Source: Roseovarius sp. (GTDB lineage: Bacteria > Pseudomonadota > Alphaproteobacteria > Rhodobacterales > Rhodobacteraceae). Taken from it: a stretch of 38,518 nucleotides of DNA. Shown here in pieces: positions 1-7,356 of this stretch. The number at the start of each line of letters is the position of its first letter. Positions within the stretch are counted from its first letter, which is position 1. A program made the position numbers and the translations under genes. The stretch covers positions 1 to 38,518 of the forward strand of contig JAPOTF010000027.1 of the NCBI GenBank assembly GCA_026709325.1, in the 5' to 3' direction. The notes beneath the pieces are model-generated. The model made no database searches. It was given only the letters and a program-made list of their open reading frames with translations, and was not told the DNA's origin.

Positions 1-162
1 AGCGCTGGACAATCGCATCAGGACGGAATTTGATGGAATGGTATGAAGCAGGGCTCACCCAGCCACCACTTTAGGAGTCCACCGATGGTTCAGTGTACCC
101 GACGGTGCGGACATAGGAAGTGCAGTTTGGCTATTTTTCAATACCTTAACGACTTCACGCTA
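1..162. other. Left-edge non-coding stretch
   Basis: No convincing gene is visible here. A short open stretch with no visible start ends in TAG near position 74 and could be the tail of a gene lying to the left, but its translation is too short to recognise. Confidence 0.3.
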
Positions 163-200
163 ATAATTATCACCTGACAATGTTGACATGATAAATAATT
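163..200. promoter_or_regulatory. Imperfect inverted repeat, candidate operator
   Basis: The arms ATAATTATCA (163-172) and TGATAAATAATT (189-200) are imperfect inverted copies with a perfect TTATCA/TGATAA core. The right arm starts directly after the TTGACA hexamer at 183-188, so a bound repressor would block the promoter. The site is seen in sequence; its role as an operator of the downstream catabolic operon is inferred. Confidence 0.4.
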
Positions 201-212
201 GCAATCTAGATA
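183..212 (+). promoter_or_regulatory. Sigma70-type promoter of the catabolic operon
   Basis: A perfect TTGACA lies at 183-188 and TAGATA at 207-212, separated by 18 bp. The first gene starts at 241 behind a strong ribosome binding site (GGGAGGA at about 229-235). The hexamers are visible; the start point is not proven. Confidence 0.5.
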
Positions 213-240
213 AACCCCGCCGTCCAAAGGGAGGAAGATC

Positions 241-1014
241 TTGGCAGAGATCGCAATGAGCGCTCGAGTTTCAGCTCGGGGTGTGAGATATACGCGACGC
301 GGTGCCGGGCGACCGGTCATCCTGCTCCATGGCTGGTGCCTCAACCGGAAAATGTGGGCCTATGCCGAGCAGGGGTTGAGCGCTTCCTATGATGTTGTGA
401 CGCCGGATCTTCCGGGCTTTGGCCTGTCGTGCGATCTAGCCGGACCCTATTCATTTGACCGTCTGGCCGCGGATGTCGTCGCCCTGTTGGATGAGCTCGG
501 GCTGGAAGACGCGGTGCTGGTTGGGTTTGCCCTTGGCGCCGCGGTCGCCCTGAAGGCTGCCGCGGCTCGGCCCGGGCGCGTAGCAGGGGTGGTCTCAGTC
601 GCCATCCCATCGGGCAAGGCTTCGCCCTATGACAAATTCGCCAAGGCCATGCGACGTGATTGGCCGGGTTTTGCGCGGAAATCGGCAGAGGCTCTTTTCC
701 ATAACCACCATAGCGCCGCCGAGATTGGTTGGCTGGAACGGATGTTTTCAGCAACCGAGCTTGCGGTCGCTTTGGAAGCGGTGGATGAGCTGGCGCGCTT
801 GCAACCAGAGAGCCTGGCCAAAGACGTCGAGGCGGTACAGCTTTTTCTCCACGCCTCCCACGACACGGTTGCCCCCGTCGCGCTTGGCAAGGCCTGCGTG
901 GCCGAGGCACCGAACGCGCGTCTCGCCGTGATCGGGGATTGTGGCCATCTGATCGTGCTCGATGACAAAGCCGCTTTCCAAGCCGAGCTAGAGAACTTTA
1001 TCAACACGCTCTGA
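241..1014 (+). CDS. Alpha/beta hydrolase fold protein lacking the nucleophile serine
   Basis: A 257-residue alpha/beta hydrolase of normal family length. The oxyanion-hole HG motif is at residues 30-31 (LLHGW), and the usual Asp (HASHD) and His (GDCGHL) are present near the C-terminus. The nucleophile elbow reads G-F-A-L-G at 95-99, so Ala97 (codon GCC) replaces the catalytic Ser of GxSxG. The protein is therefore either a non-catalytic fold member or an enzyme that does not need a covalent nucleophile. TTG at 241 is preferred because GGGAGGA lies about 5 bases upstream; an in-frame ATG at 256 is too far from it. It is the first gene of a five-gene operon, so a role in hydrolysing or carrying a pathway intermediate is plausible. 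The fold is secure; the reaction is unknown. Confidence 0.85.
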   Translation: MAEIAMSARVSARGVRYTRRGAGRPVILLHGWCLNRKMWAYAEQGLSASYDVVTPDLPGFGLSCDLAGPYSFDRLAADVVALLDELGLEDAVLVGFALGAAVALKAAAARPGRVAGVVSVAIPSGKASPYDKFAKAMRRDWPGFARKSAEALFHNHHSAAEIGWLERMFSATELAVALEAVDELARLQPESLAKDVEAVQLFLHASHDTVAPVALGKACVAEAPNARLAVIGDCGHLIVLDDKAAFQAELENFINTL

Positions 1015-1042
1015 CCCGCTAGCCCATTCGACAGGATCCACC

Positions 1043-1855
1043 ATGACAACAGAGGCCAGTCTTTTGAACATCGCCACAGAAAACGGCGTGCAGGTATGGA
1101 GCATGAATTTTGCTCCGGCGAATGCTCTGCACCCCAACTTGCTCGGCGCGCTGAACATCGCGATTGATGATGCGACAAGGGATGAGGGTGTCTCGGTCGT
1201 GATCCTGACCAGCGAGCTTGGCCTGTTCTCGTCGGGCGGTGACGCCAAATGGATGCGCGGGCAATTGGAGAAGCTTGGCACGGACGGGCTGGTCAATGCG
1301 TTCAACGAGACGATGGATGCTTTCCGAGCGGTCTGTATGCGGCTGCGCAACGCACCTTTCCTGGTGGTGGCGGCGCTGAACGGACACACGCTGGCCGGTG
1401 GATTGGAACTGGCTGCCGCCTGTGATCTGCGTTTCAGCAGCGACAAGGACCGTCTGATGATTGGCGTGCCGGAGATGGACCTGTTCGGTGCCGTGCCTTC
1501 GGGCGGTGGGGGCGGTCAGCTTCTGGCGCGATTGCTTGGTCCGGCGAAGGCGCTTGAATTCATTTTGGAGGCCAAGCCGGTTTCGCCGCAGAAGGCTCTG
1601 GAGATTGGGCTGGTGGAGCGGCTCTACGCACCAGACGACCTGATGCCCAAGACGCAGAAGTTTGCGGCGGAAGTCGCCAAGAAGGCCGGGCGCCTTGGGG
1701 TAAGCGCGGCCAAACGGCAGCTTCTGGGCGGGGCGGAATTGCCACTGGCCAATGCCATGGAGCTCGACCGCTCGGTCCATTGGGATAATATGCGGCGCGG
1801 GAACTTCCCCAAAAATGTCGGCGCCTTTGTCGAGAAATACGGAGGCGATTCGTGA
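1043..1855 (+). CDS. Enoyl-CoA hydratase/isomerase (crotonase) family protein
   Basis: A 270-residue crotonase. The oxyanion-hole stretches SSGGDAKW (63-70) and NGHTLAGG (113-120) are present. Both acid/base glutamates of typical hydratases are kept: Glu122 in GGLELAAACD and Glu144 in VPEMDLFG. It would act on a CoA thioester in the cytosol, by hydration, isomerisation or ring cleavage; the exact reaction is not readable. The stop overlaps the GTG start of the thiolase gene (GTGA), which implies translational coupling. With the downstream CoA ligase and flavin hydroxylase it suggests aromatic or cyclic acid breakdown through CoA esters. Confidence 0.9.
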   Translation: MTTEASLLNIATENGVQVWSMNFAPANALHPNLLGALNIAIDDATRDEGVSVVILTSELGLFSSGGDAKWMRGQLEKLGTDGLVNAFNETMDAFRAVCMRLRNAPFLVVAALNGHTLAGGLELAAACDLRFSSDKDRLMIGVPEMDLFGAVPSGGGGGQLLARLLGPAKALEFILEAKPVSPQKALEIGLVERLYAPDDLMPKTQKFAAEVAKKAGRLGVSAAKRQLLGGAELPLANAMELDRSVHWDNMRRGNFPKNVGAFVEKYGGDS

Positions 1856-3036
1856 CCAGCTCCAACGCCTTGGTGGTTGGGGCAGGCATGACTCGATTTT
1901 CCAAACACCCTGAACGCTCGCTTAAATCGCTTGGCGCGGAAGCAATTAACGCGGCCTTGGCCGATGGTAATGTTGAACCGGGCGAGATCGACATGGCCTT
2001 TGTCGCCAATTCGATGTCAGGCACGATCACCGGGCAGACCGCCGTGGTCGGCCAGACGATCCTGCGCCAGATGGGATTTTCGGCGATCCCGGTCTTCAAT
2101 ATCGACAACGCCTGCGCCAGTTCGTCCAGCGCATTCGCGCTCGCCATGCAGGCAATCCAGTCAGGGGCGGCCAAGACCGTTCTGGTTCTTGGGGTCGAGA
2201 AACTGGTGGTCAAAGACGACAAGTCGCGCACCTATCTGGCACTCAACGGCGCGGCGGATCCGGAATTTCTTGTCGAAAGCGGTATCGATCCGTCCAAAGG
2301 CTCGCTCTTTGTTTCTGCGGTCTATCCGGAACGACTGGAGCGCTATGCGAGCGCCTATGAGCTGAAACAGGAAACATTGGCGCGGATATCGGTCAAGAAC
2401 CGCGCCCATGCCGGGCTGAACCCGAAGGCGCAATATACCGATCCGCTCAGCCTTGAAGATGTTCTTTCTGCGCGCCAGGTTGTTGGGCCGGTTACCACAT
2501 TGATGTGCGCACCCATCGGCGATGGCGCCTCGGCGGTGATCCTGAAGCGCACGGACCAGGTTGATGACCGATCGCGCGCTATCGGAATCCTCGCCGCCCA
2601 GGTCGGTACGGGCATGTCGCCCGATCAGGGCACGGCCATCGGATATACGGCGAAACAGGCCTATGCGGCGGCCGAGATCACACCCGGCGATGTGGATTTC
2701 GCTGAGGTGCACGACTCGATCTCCTTCAACGAATTGCTGGCCTATGAGGAGCTGGGCCTTGTCGAGCCAGGCCAGGGGCATTTGTTGGTTGAAAGCGGCG
2801 AGACCGCGCTTGGCGGCAGTACCCCGATCAACACAAGCGGCGGGCTTGAATCGCGCGGCCATCCGGTCGCGGCGACGGGCCTCGCGCAAATCATCGAATT
2901 GATGGAACAGCTCCGCGGTGAAGCGGGCAAACGGCAGGTTGAAAACGCGCGGATCGGCTTGGCCGAAAACGCGGGCGGCTTTGCCAAAGACGATACGGCG
3001 GCAATGGCGATCACCATTCTGACCAACCGGATCTAA
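1852..3036 (+). CDS. Thiolase family protein, SCP2/lipid-transfer type
   Basis: A 394-residue thiolase-fold protein starting with GTG that overlaps the previous stop by four bases. The acyl-accepting Cys88 lies in DNACASSSSAF. The C-terminal half has VHDSIS, in place of the HDCF-type motif, and SRGHPVAATG with the active-site His. The C-terminal Cys loop of classical biosynthetic and degradative thiolases is not evident, which places it with the SCP-x-like thiolases. It probably performs thiolytic cleavage of a 3-oxoacyl-CoA made by the preceding crotonase and by a dehydrogenase not present in this operon. The family is certain; the chain-length or ring substrate is unknown. Confidence 0.88.
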   Translation: MTSSNALVVGAGMTRFSKHPERSLKSLGAEAINAALADGNVEPGEIDMAFVANSMSGTITGQTAVVGQTILRQMGFSAIPVFNIDNACASSSSAFALAMQAIQSGAAKTVLVLGVEKLVVKDDKSRTYLALNGAADPEFLVESGIDPSKGSLFVSAVYPERLERYASAYELKQETLARISVKNRAHAGLNPKAQYTDPLSLEDVLSARQVVGPVTTLMCAPIGDGASAVILKRTDQVDDRSRAIGILAAQVGTGMSPDQGTAIGYTAKQAYAAAEITPGDVDFAEVHDSISFNELLAYEELGLVEPGQGHLLVESGETALGGSTPINTSGGLESRGHPVAATGLAQIIELMEQLRGEAGKRQVENARIGLAENAGGFAKDDTAAMAITILTNRI

Positions 3037-3048
3037 GGAGAAGTATTC

Positions 3049-4518
3049 ATGTACGATATTGCAATAATAGGCTTTGGACCGGTTGGTGCCTGTTTTGCGG
3101 GTCTGGTTGCCAAGTCTGGCCTGAAGGTTGCGGTGATCGAAAAAGAAAAAGAGGTCTTCCCCCTTCCCCGGGCTGCCCATGTGGACCATACCGGTCTGCG
3201 CGCGGTCCAGGAGATGGGCTGTCTTGTTGAGGTTCTGGTCGATGTTGTGCGCAACAAACGGCTGGATATCGTGAATGCGGATCACGAGGTTCTGGTGCGG
3301 ACACCTGCTGACCAGGAAAGCGTGTCGGGTCTTCCCACCAGCATCTATTTCTACCAGCCGGATTTCGACCGCGCGCTCCGGAAGCAAGCCGCGTCCCATG
3401 ACAATGTGACAGTCCATCTGGGCAGCGAGATGACCCGGATCAAGAACCATCAGGATCATGTGGATATTGATCTGAAGGACGAGGATGGAACTGCAAGCGC
3501 AATCCGGGCCAAATGGGTCGTCGGTTGTGACGGGGCCTGGAGCCCGGTCCGCGAAGCGTTGGACATCAAACTGGAAAGCCTGAATTTTGACGAACAATGG
3601 CTGGTCGTTGATGTGGTGCTTGATTCACCGCAGGACAATCCGTGGTCAAATCACGCTGTGGAAGTGTGCGACCCGGGCAGGCCCTATCTGTCGACCCCCA
3701 TCTGCGGAAACCGACATCGTTTCGAAGTGATGTTATTGCCGGGCGAGACGGCGGAAAACATCGACAAGGAAGCTCTGGTGCGCGAGCGTCTCAGCGCCTG
3801 GTTCCCCGAAGGTGGCTACAAGATCGAACGGGCCGCTGTGTATACATTCCACGGCGTGGTGGCCGAGAATTGGCGCAAGGGACGCACATTTATCGCTGGC
3901 GACGCGGCACATCAGACCCCGCCGTTTCTGGGTCAGGGGATGGTCGCGGGCTTCCGCGATGCATCCAATCTGGCCTGGAAACTGGTCTCGGTCCTCAAGG
4001 GCGCGCACCCCGAATCCTTGCTGGATAGCTATGAAAGCGAACGCAAACCCCATGCGATCAAAGTGATCGAGGCGGCCATCCGCATCGGCAAGGTGATCTG
4101 CGTGCTCGATCCGGAGAAGGCCAAGGAACGCGACAAGCTGCTTTTGGCCAATGATCCGACAACGCATAAGTCTTTGGTCTTCAAGAACCCGCCATTCAAG
4201 CAAGGCACCTATGTCCTGCCGGGTGGCGGCAAGTTGTTCGTCCAACCCGAGATCGACAGCAAGCGGCTTGATGACATTGTTGGAACCCGTTTCTTCGTGC
4301 TTGGCCGCGACGAGGGCGCTTTGGGTGATGCTGCTGATTGGTGGCGTGACCAAACTGGTGCAATGGTGACGACATTGGCAGACATGAACTCACCCGACCT
4401 CGCAGCGTGGATGGACCGGAAATCCGTGGATGTGGTTGTGGTGCGACCGGATCGTTATGTTCTGGGGGCCGGCAACTCTTTGCAAGAAATCACCGATAAG
4501 GTCGCGCCGCATCTTTAA
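3049..4518 (+). CDS. FAD-dependent aromatic hydroxylase, MhpA-like
   Basis: A 489-residue class A flavoprotein monooxygenase. It has the N-terminal dinucleotide-binding GFGPVG (8-13), followed by the acidic strand end VIEKEKE. The DG motif is in VGCDGAWSP near residue 160, and the GD motif is GDAAHQTPPFLGQG from about residue 284. The remaining C-terminal part has the length of the thioredoxin-like dimerisation domain in phenol and 3-(3-hydroxyphenyl)propionate hydroxylases. It is expected to use NAD(P)H and O2 to hydroxylate an aromatic ring. It is encoded between the thiolase and the CoA ligase genes, so it may act on an aryl acid or aryl-CoA. The subgroup is inferred from MhpA-like spacing and motifs. 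Confidence 0.88.
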   Translation: MYDIAIIGFGPVGACFAGLVAKSGLKVAVIEKEKEVFPLPRAAHVDHTGLRAVQEMGCLVEVLVDVVRNKRLDIVNADHEVLVRTPADQESVSGLPTSIYFYQPDFDRALRKQAASHDNVTVHLGSEMTRIKNHQDHVDIDLKDEDGTASAIRAKWVVGCDGAWSPVREALDIKLESLNFDEQWLVVDVVLDSPQDNPWSNHAVEVCDPGRPYLSTPICGNRHRFEVMLLPGETAENIDKEALVRERLSAWFPEGGYKIERAAVYTFHGVVAENWRKGRTFIAGDAAHQTPPFLGQGMVAGFRDASNLAWKLVSVLKGAHPESLLDSYESERKPHAIKVIEAAIRIGKVICVLDPEKAKERDKLLLANDPTTHKSLVFKNPPFKQGTYVLPGGGKLFVQPEIDSKRLDDIVGTRFFVLGRDEGALGDAADWWRDQTGAMVTTLADMNSPDLAAWMDRKSVDVVVVRPDRYVLGAGNSLQEITDKVAPHL

Positions 4519-4599
4519 AGACCGGCCTCGGCCAGTTCGCAAACACCATATGGATGGTCACATCCATTAATTCGACACAGATTCAGGCGAGTATCTGCT

Positions 4600-6276
4600 A
4601 TGAAAGACACCTATCCTCAGCTCGACACGCTTCCGGCGAACCATCTTGTGGTGGACTCCCTACAGCCGGAATACAGCAAAACGCCGCTGCCGGATTGGGT
4701 GGCGGAATGCAATGTCGGGCATGCGCTGTCGGATGCGCAGGTGGCCCTGGGGCGTGGCGATCTGATTGCGGCATTGCAGGGGGATAGTGACGCGGCGCTG
4801 ACCTTTGCCGAACTTGCCGAGCAGAGCACGGCACTGGCCAGGGCACTGGTGAAGATGGGGATCAAACCTGGGGACCGGGTGGCCTATCAATCCCCAAACG
4901 CCGTCGAGCTTATCGTCGTCATGCTGGCGATCTGGAAGGCTGGCGGCATTGTCGTACCGATCCCGACCTATGCCGACACATCGTGCATCTATTTCTTCAT
5001 CGCCGATACCGGCGCGCGCTTTGTCTTTTTGAATAAAAAGGTGGAGACGCTCGATGTGTGGCAGGACATCTCCGATGATACCAAGCTTGACGGTGTGGTC
5101 CATTTCGGCGCGACCAATGGCAATATTGCAGGGCTGGAAGAGTCAGGGTTCCTGACCGGCGCCGAAGGCGAGGCCATGCCCGAAGTGTCCCCCGACCAGC
5201 CCGCCATTATTTGGCATACGGGCGGCACGACCGGCCAACCCAAGAGCTGCTATCACACCCACCGTCGTTTTCTGCTTGGGGGTCTGTCTTTCGGGAAAAC
5301 CGCAAAGATCGAACCCGGTCTGCGTGTGGCGGTCATGTCGCCCATGGGCCATGCTTTGGGGCTGATCCACAACACGATCTTTTGCATGTTGCACGGGGCG
5401 ACGCCGGTTCTGTTGGAGCAATTCTCCGATGCAAATGTGGTGCTCAACGCTATTGAAACCCATAGAATCAATATGATGACCGGCCTCATGGCGTCCTGGG
5501 GCAAGCTGGCCGCGCATATCAAAGAGAATGCGCCAGAGGCGGATACATCCTCGCTCAAGACCTGCTTTGCCATGTGGCAATCGGCTTCTTCGGCCGAAGT
5601 GTTCGACTTCTGGCGGGATCGCGGCGTGGAGCTATTGAACAATTTCGGATCAACCTCATTTGCCACCTGGGTGCTGATCCCGCCCGTCTCGAGCCAAGTG
5701 CCACGAAGCGCCCTGGGGATGGCCGCAGAGGATTTTCAAATCGAAGCCGTCGAACTGCGCGATGGCAAGGTCCACCCGCTGCCGAAAGGAGAGATAGGTG
5801 TTCTGGCGGTCAAAGGACCGACCGGCCTGACCTATTGGAACCGCCACGATCTACAGGAACGCGATGTGCAGGGCGGCTGGACGCTGGCCGATGACCTGAT
5901 CCGTTTTGATGAAGACGGTTTCGTCCATTACCTCGGCCGCTCCGACTACCTCATCTCAACCGGTGGTTTCAAAGTCGCACCGGGCGAGGTGGAAACCGTT
6001 CTCTCCCGTCACGACCTTGTTCAGGAGGTTGCCGTGGTACCGGCCCCCTGCGCCAAGATGCTGCAAAAGGTTGTGGCCTATGTCGCGGTTTCCAAGGGTG
6101 CCGCGGGCAGCAAAGGGTTGAAACGGGAATTGGTGGAGCGGGCAAAGTCGGAACTGTCCTATTACAAAGTCCCGCGCGAGATCGTCTTTGTCGACGCCCT
6201 GCCGCGGGATGCGTTGGGCAAAATCCAGACCAAGATCGTGCAGAGCTGGGCCAGCGAGGCTTTTGCGCTTACGTAA
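4600..6276 (+). CDS. AMP-binding acyl/aryl-CoA ligase
   Basis: A 558-residue member of the ANL adenylate-forming family. The phosphate-binding motif is HTGGTTGQPKS (about 207-217), the A5-like motif is NNFGSTSF, the hinge region reads LADDLIRFDEDGF, then GRSDYLISTGGFKV, and the C-terminal catalytic Lys is in ALGKIQTK. It should activate a carboxylic acid to its CoA thioester with ATP. The overall pattern recalls benzoate/2-aminobenzoate-CoA ligases, but the acyl-pocket residues were not decoded. It is the last gene of the operon and follows the hydroxylase after 81 bases. It probably supplies the CoA ester used by the crotonase and thiolase. Confidence 0.9.
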   Translation: MKDTYPQLDTLPANHLVVDSLQPEYSKTPLPDWVAECNVGHALSDAQVALGRGDLIAALQGDSDAALTFAELAEQSTALARALVKMGIKPGDRVAYQSPNAVELIVVMLAIWKAGGIVVPIPTYADTSCIYFFIADTGARFVFLNKKVETLDVWQDISDDTKLDGVVHFGATNGNIAGLEESGFLTGAEGEAMPEVSPDQPAIIWHTGGTTGQPKSCYHTHRRFLLGGLSFGKTAKIEPGLRVAVMSPMGHALGLIHNTIFCMLHGATPVLLEQFSDANVVLNAIETHRINMMTGLMASWGKLAAHIKENAPEADTSSLKTCFAMWQSASSAEVFDFWRDRGVELLNNFGSTSFATWVLIPPVSSQVPRSALGMAAEDFQIEAVELRDGKVHPLPKGEIGVLAVKGPTGLTYWNRHDLQERDVQGGWTLADDLIRFDEDGFVHYLGRSDYLISTGGFKVAPGEVETVLSRHDLVQEVAVVPAPCAKMLQKVVAYVAVSKGAAGSKGLKRELVERAKSELSYYKVPREIVFVDALPRDALGKIQTKIVQSWASEAFALT

Positions 6277-6292
6277 CGACGCGCCAGTCGTG

Positions 6293-6605
6293 TCAGTGCA
6301 ATTCGCCGGTCACCACCTTACCGTGGAAATAGGCTGAGGCGCCGCTGTTCAACGTGTTGGTCCACTCATTGAACAACGCGGTCGCCTCCGGGCGCCGCCA
6401 ATCGGTGTCGATGAACTCGTCAGAGATATGGGGCGTCTGGCTCCAGACCTGGGGGGAACATCTCGATCAGCCGCGTGCGGAGTTGGAAAGCGGTGACCAG
6501 ATCAAAATCATCCGGAGACTTCCCGCTGAGATGCTCGATATCCTTGACCAGCTTGTCATACATGGTCTTGAGCTTTTTCAACTGCTGTTGCTTTGATTTA
6601 TTCAT
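6293..6605 (-). pseudogene. Small helical protein gene broken by a frameshift in a C-run
   Basis: Translation from ATG at 6605 gives a Lys-rich helical N-terminus (MNKSKQQQLKKLKTMYDKL) and stops after 61 residues. If one base is removed from the six-base run at 6451-6456, the frame continues through QVWSQTPHISDEFIDTDW to a stop at 6293-6295, giving about 103 residues. The coding look on both sides of the run argues for a recent frameshift, a phase-variable tract or a sequencing error. The protein is not recognised. Its start codon overlaps the stop of the IS630 transposase remnant upstream, and it is convergent with the CoA ligase gene. Confidence 0.45.
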
Positions 6606-6850
6606 TTGATTTCATTTCCCGGAGCTTCCTGTGGCCCCGCCTAAAGGACCCCGCAAGATCCTCCGGGCCGCGGCTCCACCGGAACGGGCGCGCGTCCCTG
6701 GCGTTGCGGTGCCCGATGCAGCCCCCGATCGCCGCGACGCGGGCATCCAGCGAGTCGAAGACCGCGTTCTTCAGCCTCTGCCGCGCCGGCCTCGAGAAGA
6801 CCCCCTCCACGGCGTCCATGCCGCCAATCTCCCCGGCCAGCGCCCCGGGA
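6598..6850 (-). pseudogene. IS630-family transposase, C-terminal remnant
   Basis: The minus-strand frame reads MDAVEGVFSRPARQRLK, then about 25 residues later NARDARPFRWSRGPEDL, then a Lys/Arg-rich tail and TAA. This is the usual end of IS630-type transposases, where the VEGFFS segment carries the last DDE acid region and PFxW is conserved. The N-terminal and central DDE domains are absent. Upstream the frame runs straight into the element's outer end (6851-6940) through VLPPPPECARHWT, so the copy is an in-frame internal-deletion derivative. It cannot transpose on its own. Confidence 0.65.
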
Positions 6851-6940
6851 GTCCAGTGCCGGGCGCACTCCGGTGGCGGCGGGAGGACAATATCACGCTT
6901 CCGGAAAAAATGGAAACACTTGTTTTAAGTCAAACACTAG
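6851..6940 (-). repeat. IS630-like element end, copy R1
   Basis: This segment matches 31942-32031 over its whole length and 38318-38392 (opposite strand) over its outer part. The shared core reads, on the plus strand, GGAGGACAATRTCACGCTTC, then GAAATGGAA-type sequence, CACTTGTTTT, and ends in CACTAG. The outer TA fits the TA target duplication of IS630/Tc1 elements. The end overlaps the stop codon of the diol dehydratase small subunit (TAG, 6937-6939). Confidence 0.6.
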
Positions 6941-7356
6941 ACATTATATTTTAACAGACCGGTATCCCTGTAAACTTCCGCCGCTTCGCGAATATACGCG
7001 CCAGTGCGTTCGGCATCATAAACGCTTGATATTTTCTGACTTAGCGAAAGAAGCTGATGATATGAGGAGCGACCCGGACGCAAAGCCTCGTATATTTCAA
7101 GAATTTCATCATTTGGAATGCGTGTCATTTCCGCCGCTCGAGCCAGGTTTTCCGCCAGCTCCAAATATCCTGCCTGCCGCGCAAATTCCGCCTGCACAAT
7201 CAACGTGCTCGCTTCGGCCGACAAGTCATCGGGCCGAGCGTCACCTGTTCGGACATAATCAAGTGTCATTTCAGAAAGCGGACGCCCGGATTTGGCCTTG
7301 ATCGTGTCTCGATCATTTTCTCCCAGCGGATATTGGCTTTCATTTTCAGCGCTCAA
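6937..7356 (-). CDS. pduE: Diol/glycerol dehydratase small subunit
   Basis: A 139-residue protein with the PduE signature: YPLGEND near the N-terminus, LARAAEMTRIPNDEILEIYEALRPGR in the middle and YIREAAEVYRD at the end. It is the gamma subunit of the adenosylcobalamin-dependent diol dehydratase, which converts 1,2-diols or glycerol to aldehydes. It is shorter than enterobacterial PduE (about 170) because the N-terminal extension, linked in Pdu proteins to microcompartment targeting and low solubility, is missing. Start TTG at 7356 overlaps the TGA of the large-subunit gene, so the two are coupled. The stop codon lies inside the IS end R1, so the original C-terminus may have been replaced by the last few residues. 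Confidence 0.88.
   Translation of the reverse strand: MSAENESQYPLGENDRDTIKAKSGRPLSEMTLDYVRTGDARPDDLSAEASTLIVQAEFARQAGYLELAENLARAAEMTRIPNDEILEIYEALRPGRSSYHQLLSLSQKISSVYDAERTGAYIREAAEVYRDTGLLKYNV

Noticed and set aside
2161-3597. 478-codon open frame on the minus strand
   Set aside because: It lies antisense to the clear thiolase and flavin hydroxylase genes, and its His/Arg-rich translation has no family pattern; it is a by-product of high GC codon bias.
6270-6292. Terminator after the CoA ligase gene
   Set aside because: ACGAC/GTCGT could form only a 5-bp stem and no T-run follows; too weak to call.
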